64,000 bases of DNA from Aequorivita echinoideorum (GTDB lineage Bacteria > Bacteroidota > Bacteroidia > Flavobacteriales > Flavobacteriaceae): positions 62,001 through 126,000 of the forward strand of contig NZ_JAHCTB010000005.1 of NCBI RefSeq assembly GCF_018476645.1, given 5' to 3'. The position numbers and the translations under genes are program-made. Of this stretch, positions 17,050-25,760 are shown piece after piece. A model generated the notes under the pieces. It searched no databases, was not told the origin of the DNA, and worked only from the letters and a program-made list of their open reading frames with translations. How positions within the stretch are numbered: position 1 is the stretch's first letter; every line of letters begins with the position of its first letter.

Positions 17050-18171
17050 ATGGAAAATAAGAAAAGAAGAGGTGGATTCGTTTTTACGAAGCACCAAGCG
17101 GAAGAACAATCTCCTTTTGAAAAGTTGTTTGAGATTTTTCAAGAATTAATCACCCATACTTCTGGTGATTTTGATGAAGCCATAAATTGGTTGGAGCAAC
17201 TGGATGAAGAATACCAATTGACTACGGATGATTATACCATCGATGATTTTATTGAAGAATTAAAAGAGCGCGGCTACATTCGAGAAGAAATTTTGCCTGA
17301 TGGAAAAGGCGGTCTTGCCATAACCGAAAAAACGGAGCGTGCTCTTAGAAAACGTGCTTTGGAACAAATTTTTGGGAAGCTCAAGCGAAGTGGTGTGGGA
17401 AATCACCGCACAAAATTTACTGGCACTGGAGATGAAAAAGCGGGGGAATTCCGTGATTACAGATTTGGCGATGCACTCGACCAAATTTCGATGACAGAAA
17501 GTATAAAGAACGCTCAGGTAAATCATGGGATTGGCGGTTTTTCCCTCGCAGAGAACGATTTGGTGGTTGAAGAGACTATGTACAAAAGCCAAATGAGTAC
17601 GGTCCTTATGATTGATATAAGCCATAGTATGATCCTTTATGGTGAAGACAGGATTACTCCGGCAAAGAAAGTGGCAATGGCTCTTTCAGAATTTATTACC
17701 ACAAGATACCCGAAAGATACTTTAGATATTTTGGTTTTTGGGGATGATGCCTGGCCCATTAAAATAAAGGATCTACCTTATTTAAATGTAGGTCCCTATC
17801 ATACAAATACCGTCGCTGGCTTGCAATTGGCAATGGACCTTCTCCGCAGAAAGAGAAACACGAACAAGCAAATTTTTATGATTACTGATGGAAAGCCTAG
17901 CTGTATGCGTCTACCGGATGGAAGATTTTACAAAAATAGCATGGGCCTCGATTCCAACATTGTAAATAAATGTTATGGGATGGCGGCCCAGGCCAGGAAA
18001 CTTCACATTCCCATAGTTACGTTTATGATTGCGCAGGATCCTTATTTAATGCAGTTTGTGGATAATTTCACGGCAGCCAATCAGGGTAAAGCATTTTATA
18101 CGGGGCTTCAAGGTTTAGGCGAAATGATTTTTACCGATTACGAGGCAAACAGAAAAAAAAGAATTCGATAA
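17050..18171 (+). CDS. VWA-domain protein partnered with a MoxR-type ATPase
   Basis: The 373-residue protein has a helical N-terminal half and a C-terminal von Willebrand A domain. The metal-ion-dependent adhesion motif D189-I-S191-H-S193 is intact, with later Thr and Asp positions present (MITDGKPS). This arrangement matches the ChlD/CoxE-like partners of MoxR AAA+ ATPases, which together remodel or insert metals into client proteins. The ATPase gene follows after 28 bp. The client cannot be named from the neighbourhood. The 218-bp upstream spacer holds AT-rich sequence and no gene. Confidence 0.85.
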   Translation: MENKKRRGGFVFTKHQAEEQSPFEKLFEIFQELITHTSGDFDEAINWLEQLDEEYQLTTDDYTIDDFIEELKERGYIREEILPDGKGGLAITEKTERALRKRALEQIFGKLKRSGVGNHRTKFTGTGDEKAGEFRDYRFGDALDQISMTESIKNAQVNHGIGGFSLAENDLVVEETMYKSQMSTVLMIDISHSMILYGEDRITPAKKVAMALSEFITTRYPKDTLDILVFGDDAWPIKIKDLPYLNVGPYHTNTVAGLQLAMDLLRRKRNTNKQIFMITDGKPSCMRLPDGRFYKNSMGLDSNIVNKCYGMAAQARKLHIPIVTFMIAQDPYLMQFVDNFTAANQGKAFYTGLQGLGEMIFTDYEANRKKRIR

Positions 18172-18199
18172 TATTTCAAAAATAAATAAGAAGAATAAA

Positions 18200-19663
18200 A
18201 TGAATTTAGAACACATCAAAACCTTCGGACAGTTAAAAAAAGAAGGATATGAATATAAAAGTGTAAAGGAAGAACTTCGCCGAAATTTACTTCAGAAATT
18301 AATGAAGAAAGAAACCGTATTTGAAGGAATTCACGGATATGAATATACGGTAATCCCAGAATTGGAAAGGGCAATTCTTTCAAAACATAATATCAATTTA
18401 TTGGGATTGCGCGGGCAGGCAAAAACGAGGTTGGCCCGGCAAATGGTTAGCTTGCTAGATGAGTATATTCCGGTGGTTGAAGGAAGTGAAATTAATGATG
18501 ACCCCTTCAAACCCATTTCCCGATTTGCAAAAAATCTGCTGGAAGAAAAAGGAGATGACTTGCCCATAAAATGGATGCACCGCGATGAAAGATTCTATGA
18601 AAAACTAGCAACGCCGGATGTTACCGTAGCCGATTTAATTGGAGATGTAGATCCCATTAAAGCTGCAAATTTGAAATTGACGTATGCTGATGATCGCGTA
18701 ATCCATTTTGGAATGATCCCGCGAAGCAACAGGTGTATTTTTGTAATCAATGAGTTGCCGGATTTGCAGGCGCGGATTCAAGTGGCACTCTTCAATATAT
18801 TGCAGGAAGGGGATATTCAGATTCGTGGATTTGCGCTTCGATTGCCTTTGGATATTCAATTCGTTTTCACTGCAAACCCCGAAGACTATACCAATCGCGG
18901 AAGTATTGTGACACCATTGAAAGATAGAATTGGGTCCCAAATTCTTACACATTATCCGGAAAGTATTGACATTGCTAGAACCATCACGCAACAGGAAACA
19001 GCAAAAACTTCAGAAACAAAACCCAATATTTATGTTCCGGAGCTAGCGAAAGATATTTTGGAACAAATAAGTTTCGAAGCCAGAGAAAGCGAATATATTG
19101 ATAACAAAAGTGGCGTTAGTGCTCGACTTAGCATCACGGCCTATGAAAATTTATTGAGCACGGCTGAAAGAAGGTCCCTAAATACGGGCGATGAGAAAAC
19201 CACAATCCGTATGGGTGATTTTATGGGGATTATTCCCGCAATTACGGGAAAGGTGGAACTTGTTTATGAAGGTGAGCAGGAGGGGGCATCCCAAGTTGCG
19301 CAACAACTAATAGCCAGCGCAGTAAAAACCCAATTTGAAAGTTATTTCCCAAAAGTTGAAAAATTGAAAAAACAGACGGATGCCGATCCCTATGCTGAGG
19401 TGGTTGCTTGGTTTTTCGAAGAAAGCAATTTTGAATTGTTGGATTCTTTGACAAATACAGAATATGAAAAAGAGTTAAACAAAATTGAGCCGTTGGATCG
19501 TTTGATCAAAAAATACGCTTCAGATTTTCCTAAAAAGGATGTTTATTTTTTAAAGGAATTTATCCTTTGGGCGCTCGTTGAACTGAAAAAATTGAGCAAG
19601 TATAATCTTAGTTCTGGCGTCAGATTTAAGGATGTTTATGGTAGCTATATCAATGATTTATAA
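18200..19663 (+). CDS. MoxR/Mg-chelatase-like AAA+ ATPase
   Basis: The 487-residue protein has the AAA+ core of the MoxR/ChlI clade. It has a Walker A-like loop GLRGQAKTR (69-77), Walker B-like FVINELPDL and sensor segment FVFTANPEDYTNRG, then a helical lid and a C-terminal helical extension. Walker A ends G-x-A-K-T, as in ChlI-type proteins. It should act with the upstream VWA protein as a chaperone-like pair. Same operon, 28-bp gap. Confidence 0.85.
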   Translation: MNLEHIKTFGQLKKEGYEYKSVKEELRRNLLQKLMKKETVFEGIHGYEYTVIPELERAILSKHNINLLGLRGQAKTRLARQMVSLLDEYIPVVEGSEINDDPFKPISRFAKNLLEEKGDDLPIKWMHRDERFYEKLATPDVTVADLIGDVDPIKAANLKLTYADDRVIHFGMIPRSNRCIFVINELPDLQARIQVALFNILQEGDIQIRGFALRLPLDIQFVFTANPEDYTNRGSIVTPLKDRIGSQILTHYPESIDIARTITQQETAKTSETKPNIYVPELAKDILEQISFEARESEYIDNKSGVSARLSITAYENLLSTAERRSLNTGDEKTTIRMGDFMGIIPAITGKVELVYEGEQEGASQVAQQLIASAVKTQFESYFPKVEKLKKQTDADPYAEVVAWFFEESNFELLDSLTNTEYEKELNKIEPLDRLIKKYASDFPKKDVYFLKEFILWALVELKKLSKYNLSSGVRFKDVYGSYINDL

Positions 19664-19794
19664 TTTTTATGAACTAAATTGAATTATTTTTTAAGCCAAA
19701 ATATTGAAAATCTGAAAGTTGGATTCGCTAAAAAATTTCAAATTTTTAACTTAAAATTAATAGGATTTGGCAAAAACTTTGGCTGACTTCTGTA

Positions 19795-19802
19795 TATCTT
19801 TG
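19795..19802 (+). promoter_or_regulatory. -7 element TATCTTTG
   Basis: Exact TAnnTTTG, 29 bp before the fasciclin ATG. The nearest upstream TTG leaves a 25-bp spacer, slightly long, so the -33 box is uncertain. Confidence 0.5.
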
Positions 19803-19831
19803 GGGCAAACAAAACATCAACTTATAAAATT

Positions 19832-20464
19832 ATGAAACTAAAAACAATCGTAATGTCTATGGCAGTTGTAGCTATGTTATTTGCTAGCTGTGAGGACTCA
19901 AAAAAGAAAGAAGCTGAAGCACAAGCTCAAGCTGAAGAAATGCGCATGCAACGTGAGCAGGATTCCATGATGAGATTGGAAGAAGAAAACAAAATGAAAA
20001 TGGCAGATATGGAAGCTAATTCCATTGCAGCTAAAGCTATGAACAACGAGAAGTATTCTACTCTGGTTGCTGCATTGCAAGCTGCTGAACTTGCTGACAC
20101 TTTCAAAGGTGAAGGTGAGTACACAGTATTCGCTCCAACAAACGAAGCTTTCAGCAAAGTACCTAAAGCAACATTGGATAACCTAATGAAGCCAGAGAAC
20201 AAAGCTCAACTTCAAGCATTGTTGAAATATCACGTAGTAGCTGGTAAGTGGAACGCTGCTGATGTTCAGAACAAAATCAAAGAAAACAATAACAATTACG
20301 AGGTTACTACTTTAGACAACCAAACTTTAACTCTTTCTGAGAAAGATGGTAAAGTTATGATTAAAGATGCTACAGGTAGTATGAGCACTGTTGTTGACGC
20401 TAACATGGACGCATCAAATGGTGTTATCCACGGTATCGACAAAGTTCTTATGCCAAAAAAATAA
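19832..20464 (+). CDS. Fasciclin (FAS1) domain lipoprotein
   Basis: The 210-residue product has a lipobox FASC (Cys20), a charged Glu/Gln/Met-rich coiled-coil segment (about 23-65) and one FAS1 domain (about 72-208) with the typical YTVFAPTNEAF and LLKYHVVAG segments and the VIHGIDKVL ending. FAS1 domains mediate adhesion or bind small molecules; here it would be tethered to the envelope by lipid. It is monocistronic, with its own -7 box and a strong terminator. Codon choice (many GCT, AAC and GTT codons) looks like that of a highly expressed gene. Confidence 0.92.
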   Translation: MKLKTIVMSMAVVAMLFASCEDSKKKEAEAQAQAEEMRMQREQDSMMRLEEENKMKMADMEANSIAAKAMNNEKYSTLVAALQAAELADTFKGEGEYTVFAPTNEAFSKVPKATLDNLMKPENKAQLQALLKYHVVAGKWNAADVQNKIKENNNNYEVTTLDNQTLTLSEKDGKVMIKDATGSMSTVVDANMDASNGVIHGIDKVLMPKK

Positions 20465-20484
20465 TCTAAAAATCTTATTTTTTG

Positions 20485-20512
20485 AAACCCCAGATTTTTC
20501 TGGGGTTTTTTT
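20485..20512 (+). terminator. Rho-independent terminator of the fasciclin gene
   Basis: Stem AACCCCAG / CTGGGGTT with a 6-base loop and a run of seven T. Confidence 0.9.
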
Positions 20513-20519
20513 ATGCCCT

Positions 20520-21179
20520 TTATTTTCGTAGATACCCGAAATCTTTTAAATCGTTAACAGTATCTATGTTGTATAATTTTCCATCATGCATAAGTTTATT
20601 ATTGGTTGAAATTTCGAAGACATCATTGTAGTAATGATCTGTAATTATAATACCTTTAAAATCCAATAAAGAAATTAAAAGTTCTTTTACTTTATCTTTA
20701 TAAATTGGTTCCAGCATTGAGAAGGGTTCGTCCAGCATCATAAATTGATGATCCATTTGAGCTATCAATAATACTTCAAAATAGCGAAGCTCGCCCAACG
20801 AAAGTTTTCCCGTTACTGTATTGCTAATCTTTGCAATAAAAGGATCATAAAATATTCGGTCCTGTTTTTTTTCTTCCGAAAAATAGATAGGAATTATATC
20901 CCGAACTTTTAAATTTTTAGGCAAAAAGGATTCTTGTGGTAGGTATGAGACTATCTGTTCTTTTATTATTTCTGAAGGTTTTATAACTTCATTATTATAT
21001 AAAATATTAATGGAATTTCCCTTCATTTTCCCGAAGATCATTTTCAACAACGTGGATTTACCGCAGCCATTTCTTCCAAAGATTGCAACAATTTCACCGG
21101 TTTTCAGCGTTAGTGAGACATCTTTGAAAATAGATTTTTTTCCAAAGAATTTTGTGGCGTTGGAAATAGCGAGTTCCAT
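20520..21179 (-). CDS. ABC transporter ATP-binding protein
   Basis: The 219-residue ATPase has Walker A GRNGCGKST (35-43), a variant signature LSLGE near residue 125 (LSGGE in most), Walker B MMLDEP near 147 and a switch His in ITDHYY. The Gly-to-Leu-type change in the signature is mild. It is the last gene of a tight four-gene run (M1 peptidase, YdeI-like, small membrane protein, ATPase) and directly abuts the membrane gene, so that 95-residue protein is the probable partner. Too small a membrane part for a classical importer; function unknown. Confidence 0.85.
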   Translation of the reverse strand: MELAISNATKFFGKKSIFKDVSLTLKTGEIVAIFGRNGCGKSTLLKMIFGKMKGNSINILYNNEVIKPSEIIKEQIVSYLPQESFLPKNLKVRDIIPIYFSEEKKQDRIFYDPFIAKISNTVTGKLSLGELRYFEVLLIAQMDHQFMMLDEPFSMLEPIYKDKVKELLISLLDFKGIIITDHYYNDVFEISTNNKLMHDGKLYNIDTVNDLKDFGYLRK

Positions 21180-21467
21180 CTAGAATAAAATATAAAGAAC
21201 AGTGGCAACAAAAGCCAATGGAATGGCCACTAAAAGGTTTATAAAGAATGAGGTTTTAAAGAGTTTAAGTTTCGTCAAACCCAGATTATGATAAAAATAC
21301 CATTTCGATTTATGTAAAATTTGAAAGCTCCAAAATCCTATGAAAATGCCCAAGAAAACAAAAACAAGCATTGCCCAGATTATGTTTGAAAAAGAAGCGC
21401 AAACTGCGGTAAATGCCATTATATATGGAAAAATTGTTTTATAAAATTGCCAATGCGCTCTTATCAC
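21180..21467 (-). CDS. Small membrane protein next to ABC ATPase
   Basis: The 95-residue product has three likely membrane helices (about 10-27, 30-48 and 72-94) and a basic loop between the second and third. It begins with GTG at 21467, one base after the YdeI stop, and its stop directly precedes the ATPase start. That spacing and the absence of another permease make it the likely membrane partner of the ATPase. No known family is recognised; it could be a shortened permease. Confidence 0.65.
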   Translation of the reverse strand: MIRAHWQFYKTIFPYIMAFTAVCASFSNIIWAMLVFVFLGIFIGFWSFQILHKSKWYFYHNLGLTKLKLFKTSFFINLLVAIPLAFVATVLYILF

Positions 21468-21468
21468 T

Positions 21469-22041
21469 TTAGGTTCTATATTTTATATTTTTCTCACAAT
21501 TATCTATTATTTCTAAAATTCGTTTCATTCGTGTTTCGGTCCGTTTTGCTTGATTTAGCCAATAGAGATAGCTCTTCTGCGCACCCCTATTAAAAGTTTT
21601 ATAGTTTTCAAAGGCAATAGGGTTTTCACCAAATGCTTTCTTCAAATCTTCTGGAATAATTAAATTTTCAACATCATCCAGCGCGCTCCAACTTCCGTTT
21701 TTCTTCGCTATTGCTATGGCCTGCTTTCCGCTTTTGTGAATAAGTCCTTGCTTTTGCAATTCTTTTAAATGATTTTTGTTAACCGCACTCCACACACTTT
21801 TGGGTCGGCGTGGGCAAAAATATTGCCGGCGTTTTCCCTCGCCCATACTTTTTGATGTGCTGTCAATCCAACCGTAGCACAGGGCTACCTTTACTGCTTC
21901 TTCCCAACGCATAGTTGGAATATTGGTTTCTAATTTGTACAAGATCAAATAGACACCTTCGGTATGCGTTTGATGATTTTCGTGGAGCCATTCCCTCCAT
22001 TCCGCATCAGTTTTAAAGTAAAGTTCCATTTTGGAATCCAT
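21469..22041 (-). CDS. YdeI/OmpD-associated family protein
   Basis: The 190-residue protein matches the YdeI family. It shows the N-terminal EWREWLHENH segment, the CYGWIDSTSK motif and PRRPKSVWSAVNKNHL, followed by a helical C-terminus (KRTETRMKRI). YdeI-like proteins have been linked to antimicrobial-peptide tolerance in enterobacteria; the biochemical role is unknown. The start shares a base with the M1 peptidase stop (TAATG); an internal ATG at 22029 is an alternative. Confidence 0.85.
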   Translation of the reverse strand: MDSKMELYFKTDAEWREWLHENHQTHTEGVYLILYKLETNIPTMRWEEAVKVALCYGWIDSTSKSMGEGKRRQYFCPRRPKSVWSAVNKNHLKELQKQGLIHKSGKQAIAIAKKNGSWSALDDVENLIIPEDLKKAFGENPIAFENYKTFNRGAQKSYLYWLNQAKRTETRMKRILEIIDNCEKNIKYRT

Positions 22042-23672
22042 TATTTTACTTCTTCAGAATTCACATAGAAATCAGCTTTAATCTTAAGTGAAGATATAGG
22101 GTTGCTCAATTGCTTTTCGGTCCATTCGGCTTTTGGGTAAATCCATTCTTCGCTTCCATCAATGATGGCTATCACGGGCATATCAAAGCCATTAACGATG
22201 TTGGTATATCGAAATTTAACCGAATTATCCTCAAACATATATTCTATTTTTGGCACTTTTATCGTTCTTAAATATTGTTGCCAAAATTCCGTGAGGTCTA
22301 TGTTGCTTTCTTTTGAAATATATTCCTCAAGTTGCTTGCTGCTTATAGTCTGATGGTAAAATTCCTTGTTTAGCCCACGCAGAATTGCCCTCCATTTTTC
22401 GTCATCATCAATCAGTTGCCGTAATGTGTGCAGAATATTGGCACCCTTATAATACATATCACTGCTGCCCTCGCGATTTACATTATAAATGCCTATAATT
22501 GGCCTATCGTTTTGAATATTATTCCGAAGGCCAATAATATATTCTGATGCCGCTTTTTTTCCGAAAAAGTAATCCAGATACAAACTTTCCGAATAATTTG
22601 TAAATCCCTCATGAATCCACATATCTGCCACATCATTATTGGTTATATTGTTCGCAAACCATTCGTGGCCGCTTTCGTGGATTATTATGAAATCAAATTT
22701 TAATCCCCATCCGGAGCCTGAAAGATCGCTGCCCAAATACCCATTCCCGTATCTGTTCCCATACGTTACGCTGCTTTGGTGCTCCATTCCCAAATACGGT
22801 ACTTCTACGAGTTTGTAGCCATCTTCATAAAATGGATACGGGCCAAACCAATGCTCGAAAGCTTCCATCATTTTTGGAGCTTGTTTGAATTGTTCTTTTG
22901 CCTTTTCCTCATTTTCCCGAAGCGCATAATAATCCATATCAAGTGTTCCATTTTCACCTTTGTATTTTTCGCCAAAGTGAACATAATCCCCAATATTTAA
23001 GTTTACGCCGTAAGTATTTATAGGATTTTTTACTTCCCAAATCCAAGTTTTTGAATCCTTATTTTCAATAGTTTTCAGTAATTTTCCGTTGCTCACGTCC
23101 ATCAAATCCTTCGGCGTTGTTACTGAAATTTTTACACCGTTATCTGGTTCATCTGCGGGATGGTCTTTTAATGGCCACCAAATACTCGCACCGATTCCCT
23201 GATTTGAAGTTGCTATAAAATGTTTCCCGTTGCTATCTTTTTTCCAAGTAAATCCGCCATCCCAGGGTGGGCGGATTGCCTCTTTCGGGGTACCAGAGAA
23301 GAAGATGGTTATTTCAAGTTTTTTTCCCTCTTTCTGATTTTTTTGAAGTTTTAGTAAATGTGCATTTCCTTCGGAAGTGAATTGAATTTCTTTTCCATCC
23401 TGTAGCACTTTATCAATCTGCATCGGCTTTTGAAGGTCAATCTGCATTACATTATTCGGCTGTAAAACTTCATAAGAAATAATATTGCTTCCTGAGATAT
23501 TTTTCTCTGAAGGATTTATTTCCACAGAAAGATTATAATGCAAAACGTTCCACCACGCTCTTTCCGGGGTTATGCTACCGCGAAGGGTATCGGCGCGAGT
23601 AAATTTCTCCTGGGAAATTAGAATGCTGGTTGATGCAAAAAACAGAGAAATAATTAGAAGCTGTTTAATCAT
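22041..23672 (-). CDS. M1-family zinc aminopeptidase, secreted
   Basis: The 543-residue product has a signal peptide (about 1-20), an N-terminal beta domain and the M1 catalytic domain. The substrate-recognition motif is GMEHQ (295-299, GAMEN-like), zinc ligands are H332-E333-x-x-H336 and E355 lies in the conserved spacing. It lacks the large C-terminal helical domain of longer M1 enzymes, which is common in Bacteroidetes. It probably trims peptides in the periplasm. First gene of the four-gene run to 20520. Confidence 0.92.
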   Translation of the reverse strand: MIKQLLIISLFFASTSILISQEKFTRADTLRGSITPERAWWNVLHYNLSVEINPSEKNISGSNIISYEVLQPNNVMQIDLQKPMQIDKVLQDGKEIQFTSEGNAHLLKLQKNQKEGKKLEITIFFSGTPKEAIRPPWDGGFTWKKDSNGKHFIATSNQGIGASIWWPLKDHPADEPDNGVKISVTTPKDLMDVSNGKLLKTIENKDSKTWIWEVKNPINTYGVNLNIGDYVHFGEKYKGENGTLDMDYYALRENEEKAKEQFKQAPKMMEAFEHWFGPYPFYEDGYKLVEVPYLGMEHQSSVTYGNRYGNGYLGSDLSGSGWGLKFDFIIIHESGHEWFANNITNNDVADMWIHEGFTNYSESLYLDYFFGKKAASEYIIGLRNNIQNDRPIIGIYNVNREGSSDMYYKGANILHTLRQLIDDDEKWRAILRGLNKEFYHQTISSKQLEEYISKESNIDLTEFWQQYLRTIKVPKIEYMFEDNSVKFRYTNIVNGFDMPVIAIIDGSEEWIYPKAEWTEKQLSNPISSLKIKADFYVNSEEVK

Positions 23673-23684
23673 AGTTTATTTTTT

Positions 23685-23824
23685 AAATCACAAATCACAA
23701 ATCACAAATCACAAATCACAAATCATAAATCACAAATCACAAAATTCAAATCACAAATCACAAATCACAAATCACAAATCCCAAATCACACAGTCTAAAT
23801 CCCAAATTTCAAATCACAAAATCC
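23685..23824. repeat. Twenty-unit heptad array, AAATCAC type
   Basis: Exactly 20 units of 7 bp without a register slip. About eleven to thirteen are AAATCAC and the others vary (AAATCAT, AAAATTC, AAATCCC, ACAGTCT, AAATTTC). It ends 46 bp before the S23-like gene stop. Units of the same type (AAATTAC, AAATCTC, AAATCCC) lie inverted on the other side of that gene (about 24229-24261). Confidence 0.9.
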
Positions 23825-23870
23825 CAATTTTAAAAATCAATTCAGAAAGTAGAAATTAAAGCTTATTGCA

Positions 23871-24227
23871 TTATCTCCTTTTTCTTTTTTCTACAATTGC
23901 TGAGAAGATTTTTCTGAGTTCATCGGCTTCCTTTATCAACTCAAGCAATTCTCTTTGGTGAGCTTTATTAAAATCATTCTGCAAAAGTTTTAACCAAAGT
24001 AATGATTCCTTGGCTTCCTTTCTGCAAATCTTAATTCTAAAGTCAAAATCTTTATCACTTATATGCTCATTGGATTCTATATAATTAGCTGCTACAGAAC
24101 CCGAAGAACGAACTAATTGTTTCAAATCTTCAATATTTGCAATGCTTTTCTGAAAAGTATATGCTAATAGTCGGACAGAATTTGCAAATTGAAAAGTTCT
24201 GCTTTCCAAATCATAAGGTTTTTTCAT
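23871..24227 (-). CDS. S23-like four-helix-bundle protein
   Basis: The 118-residue all-helical protein belongs to the S23 family, first known from intervening sequences in 23S rRNA genes. Landmarks are LLAYTFQKSIA, the GSVAANYIES segment, and KEAKESLLWLKLL. The fold is shared with Avd, the accessory protein of diversity-generating retroelements, and is thought to bind nucleic acid. No rRNA gene or reverse transcriptase is nearby. It is bracketed by inverted heptad repeats, like the paralogue at 28612. Function unknown. Confidence 0.87.
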   Translation of the reverse strand: MKKPYDLESRTFQFANSVRLLAYTFQKSIANIEDLKQLVRSSGSVAANYIESNEHISDKDFDFRIKICRKEAKESLLWLKLLQNDFNKAHQRELLELIKEADELRKIFSAIVEKRKRR

Positions 24228-24276
24228 TTTTGGGATTTGATTTTTTGAGATTTGTAATTTATTTATTCAGAAATCT

Positions 24277-25611
24277 CTATCTAAAAACCGAATTCGGAAA
24301 AACAAACACACTTTCGTGACCATTCTCACCTACCGCGGCCACTCCGAAAAAATAATTGTCAATTACAATCCCTTCCAAAGTAAATTCTGAGACATCGCCC
24401 ACATATCTGCTATACTCCCAAGTTGGGGAAGTGGTATCACGCCAATAAATTGTATATCCCTTTGCGCCGGCAACCTTGTCCCATTTCAATCTTGCGGAAG
24501 CTTCCACCACGCCGCCAATTGCAACATTTTTTGGCTCAGCAGGAGCCCACGCCAAACATGCCATATTTATTGCGTTCACGGCAGTTAGTTTTGCCGCATA
24601 ATCAAAGTTTACGAATTTCAATTTATCCCCATATTCAATCCCGTTTTCGGTGCGAATGTCCTGATGTTGCTGGTTGTAATTTTCGTGCGCTTCCATAATT
24701 CGTATTCCCGCCCAACCCAAATCGTTGAAGGGGCGATGGTGCCCTCCGCGACCAAAGCGATCCAACCGGTAGATGAGCATCGGGTTCATTTCTGGCATGT
24801 AAGTCTTTGTTGTTTTAAAAACGTAACGGGCAAGTTGGCGCGAAATGCCATCCACTTCGCCACCGTAAAATCTTCGCATTTGTCTTTCTTTTTCAGTTTC
24901 AGTTGGCGGAACAGGTTCAGAAAATATTCGAAAATCGCGATTGCTAATTACACCGTCAACACCTTCAATATTACCAATCATATCATTATTGAAAACACCA
25001 ATAATTTCCCAACCTTGTTCCTTTGCAAAATCCGCAAAACCTTTTCCACCAAAAAGACCCTGTTCCTCGCCGCTCAAACCTAAATAAACTATGCTGCTCT
25101 CGAATTTATATTTTGAAAGGACCCGCGCAGCCTCTATAGTTCCAGCCATTCCACTGGCATTATCATTGGCACCGGGCGCATCTTTGGTAAAATCGCTACT
25201 ATCGCTATTTCGTGAGTCTATATCGCCGCTCATTATGATATATCTATTGGGATATTTTGAGCCTTTCTGAACCGCGGCCACATTTACAATCCAAGTATCT
25301 TTTGGTACACGGTCATTGCCTTCGGCCTTGACGAAATCCTTCTGATAAAAAACGTTTAGACAATTGTTGCATTCCTTTGAAACTTTTTCAAATTCAGATT
25401 TAATCCATCTGCGGGCAGCGCCAATGCCGCGCGTACTGCTCACGGTATCGCTGAAGGTATTTCGCGTTCCGAAATTGGCGAGCGTGGTTATATCTGTCTT
25501 AATTCTTTCAGCAGACACAGATTTAATGATATCATATATTCGAGGGTCTGTTTGGGAAAATGAGAGGGCAGAAATGGTGCAGAAGAAGAAGAAGAGAAGC
25601 AATTTTTTCAT
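24277..25611 (-). CDS. M28-family zinc peptidase with C-terminal fibronectin-like domain
   Basis: The 444-residue secreted protein has a signal peptide (about 1-19) and an M28 peptidase domain. The metal and catalytic motifs seen are SGDIDSRN, GANDNASGMA, LSGEEQGLFG and FNNDMIGN. The last 90 residues (ARLKWDKVAGAKGYTIYWR and on) look like a fibronectin type III domain. Probably an aminopeptidase acting in the periplasm or outside. The first metal ligand is in GDIDSR rather than the usual H-x-D; related Bacteroidetes proteins also differ here, so activity is likely but unproven. Confidence 0.85.
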   Translation of the reverse strand: MKKLLLFFFFCTISALSFSQTDPRIYDIIKSVSAERIKTDITTLANFGTRNTFSDTVSSTRGIGAARRWIKSEFEKVSKECNNCLNVFYQKDFVKAEGNDRVPKDTWIVNVAAVQKGSKYPNRYIIMSGDIDSRNSDSSDFTKDAPGANDNASGMAGTIEAARVLSKYKFESSIVYLGLSGEEQGLFGGKGFADFAKEQGWEIIGVFNNDMIGNIEGVDGVISNRDFRIFSEPVPPTETEKERQMRRFYGGEVDGISRQLARYVFKTTKTYMPEMNPMLIYRLDRFGRGGHHRPFNDLGWAGIRIMEAHENYNQQHQDIRTENGIEYGDKLKFVNFDYAAKLTAVNAINMACLAWAPAEPKNVAIGGVVEASARLKWDKVAGAKGYTIYWRDTTSPTWEYSRYVGDVSEFTLEGIVIDNYFFGVAAVGENGHESVFVFPNSVFR

Positions 25612-25653
25612 TGGAATATATTTTTCTTAAATGTACCAAAAATGATGGGAAAG

Positions 25654-25733
25654 ACCTACAAGGTTACGGAAAGCTTGAAGGAGTTATTAGATACTTTGCA
25701 AATACCTACGAGATTTTGGAAACCTTGCAGGAG
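25654..25733. repeat. Two degenerate CCTACAAGG palindromes
   Basis: 25654-25683 and 25704-25733 both read ACCTAC, then AGG/AGA, then CTTG(A/C)AGGAG. They are eroded members of the palindrome family, 50 bp apart, between the M28 and TolB-like genes. Confidence 0.65.
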
Positions 25734-25760
25734 AAATCTTGCAGAAGGGTTTACCTAAAT

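Noticed and set aside
23685-23824. Possible CRISPR array
   Set aside because: Units are 7 bp with no repeat/spacer structure of 20-40 bp, and no cas gene is nearby.
23572-23859. ORF with repeating NHKSQIT peptide
   Set aside because: It is the translation of the AAATCAC heptad array joined to antisense of the M1 peptidase.
23871-24227. S23-like gene as a sign of a nearby 23S rRNA gene
   Set aside because: No rRNA-like sequence surrounds either copy; both lie between protein genes.
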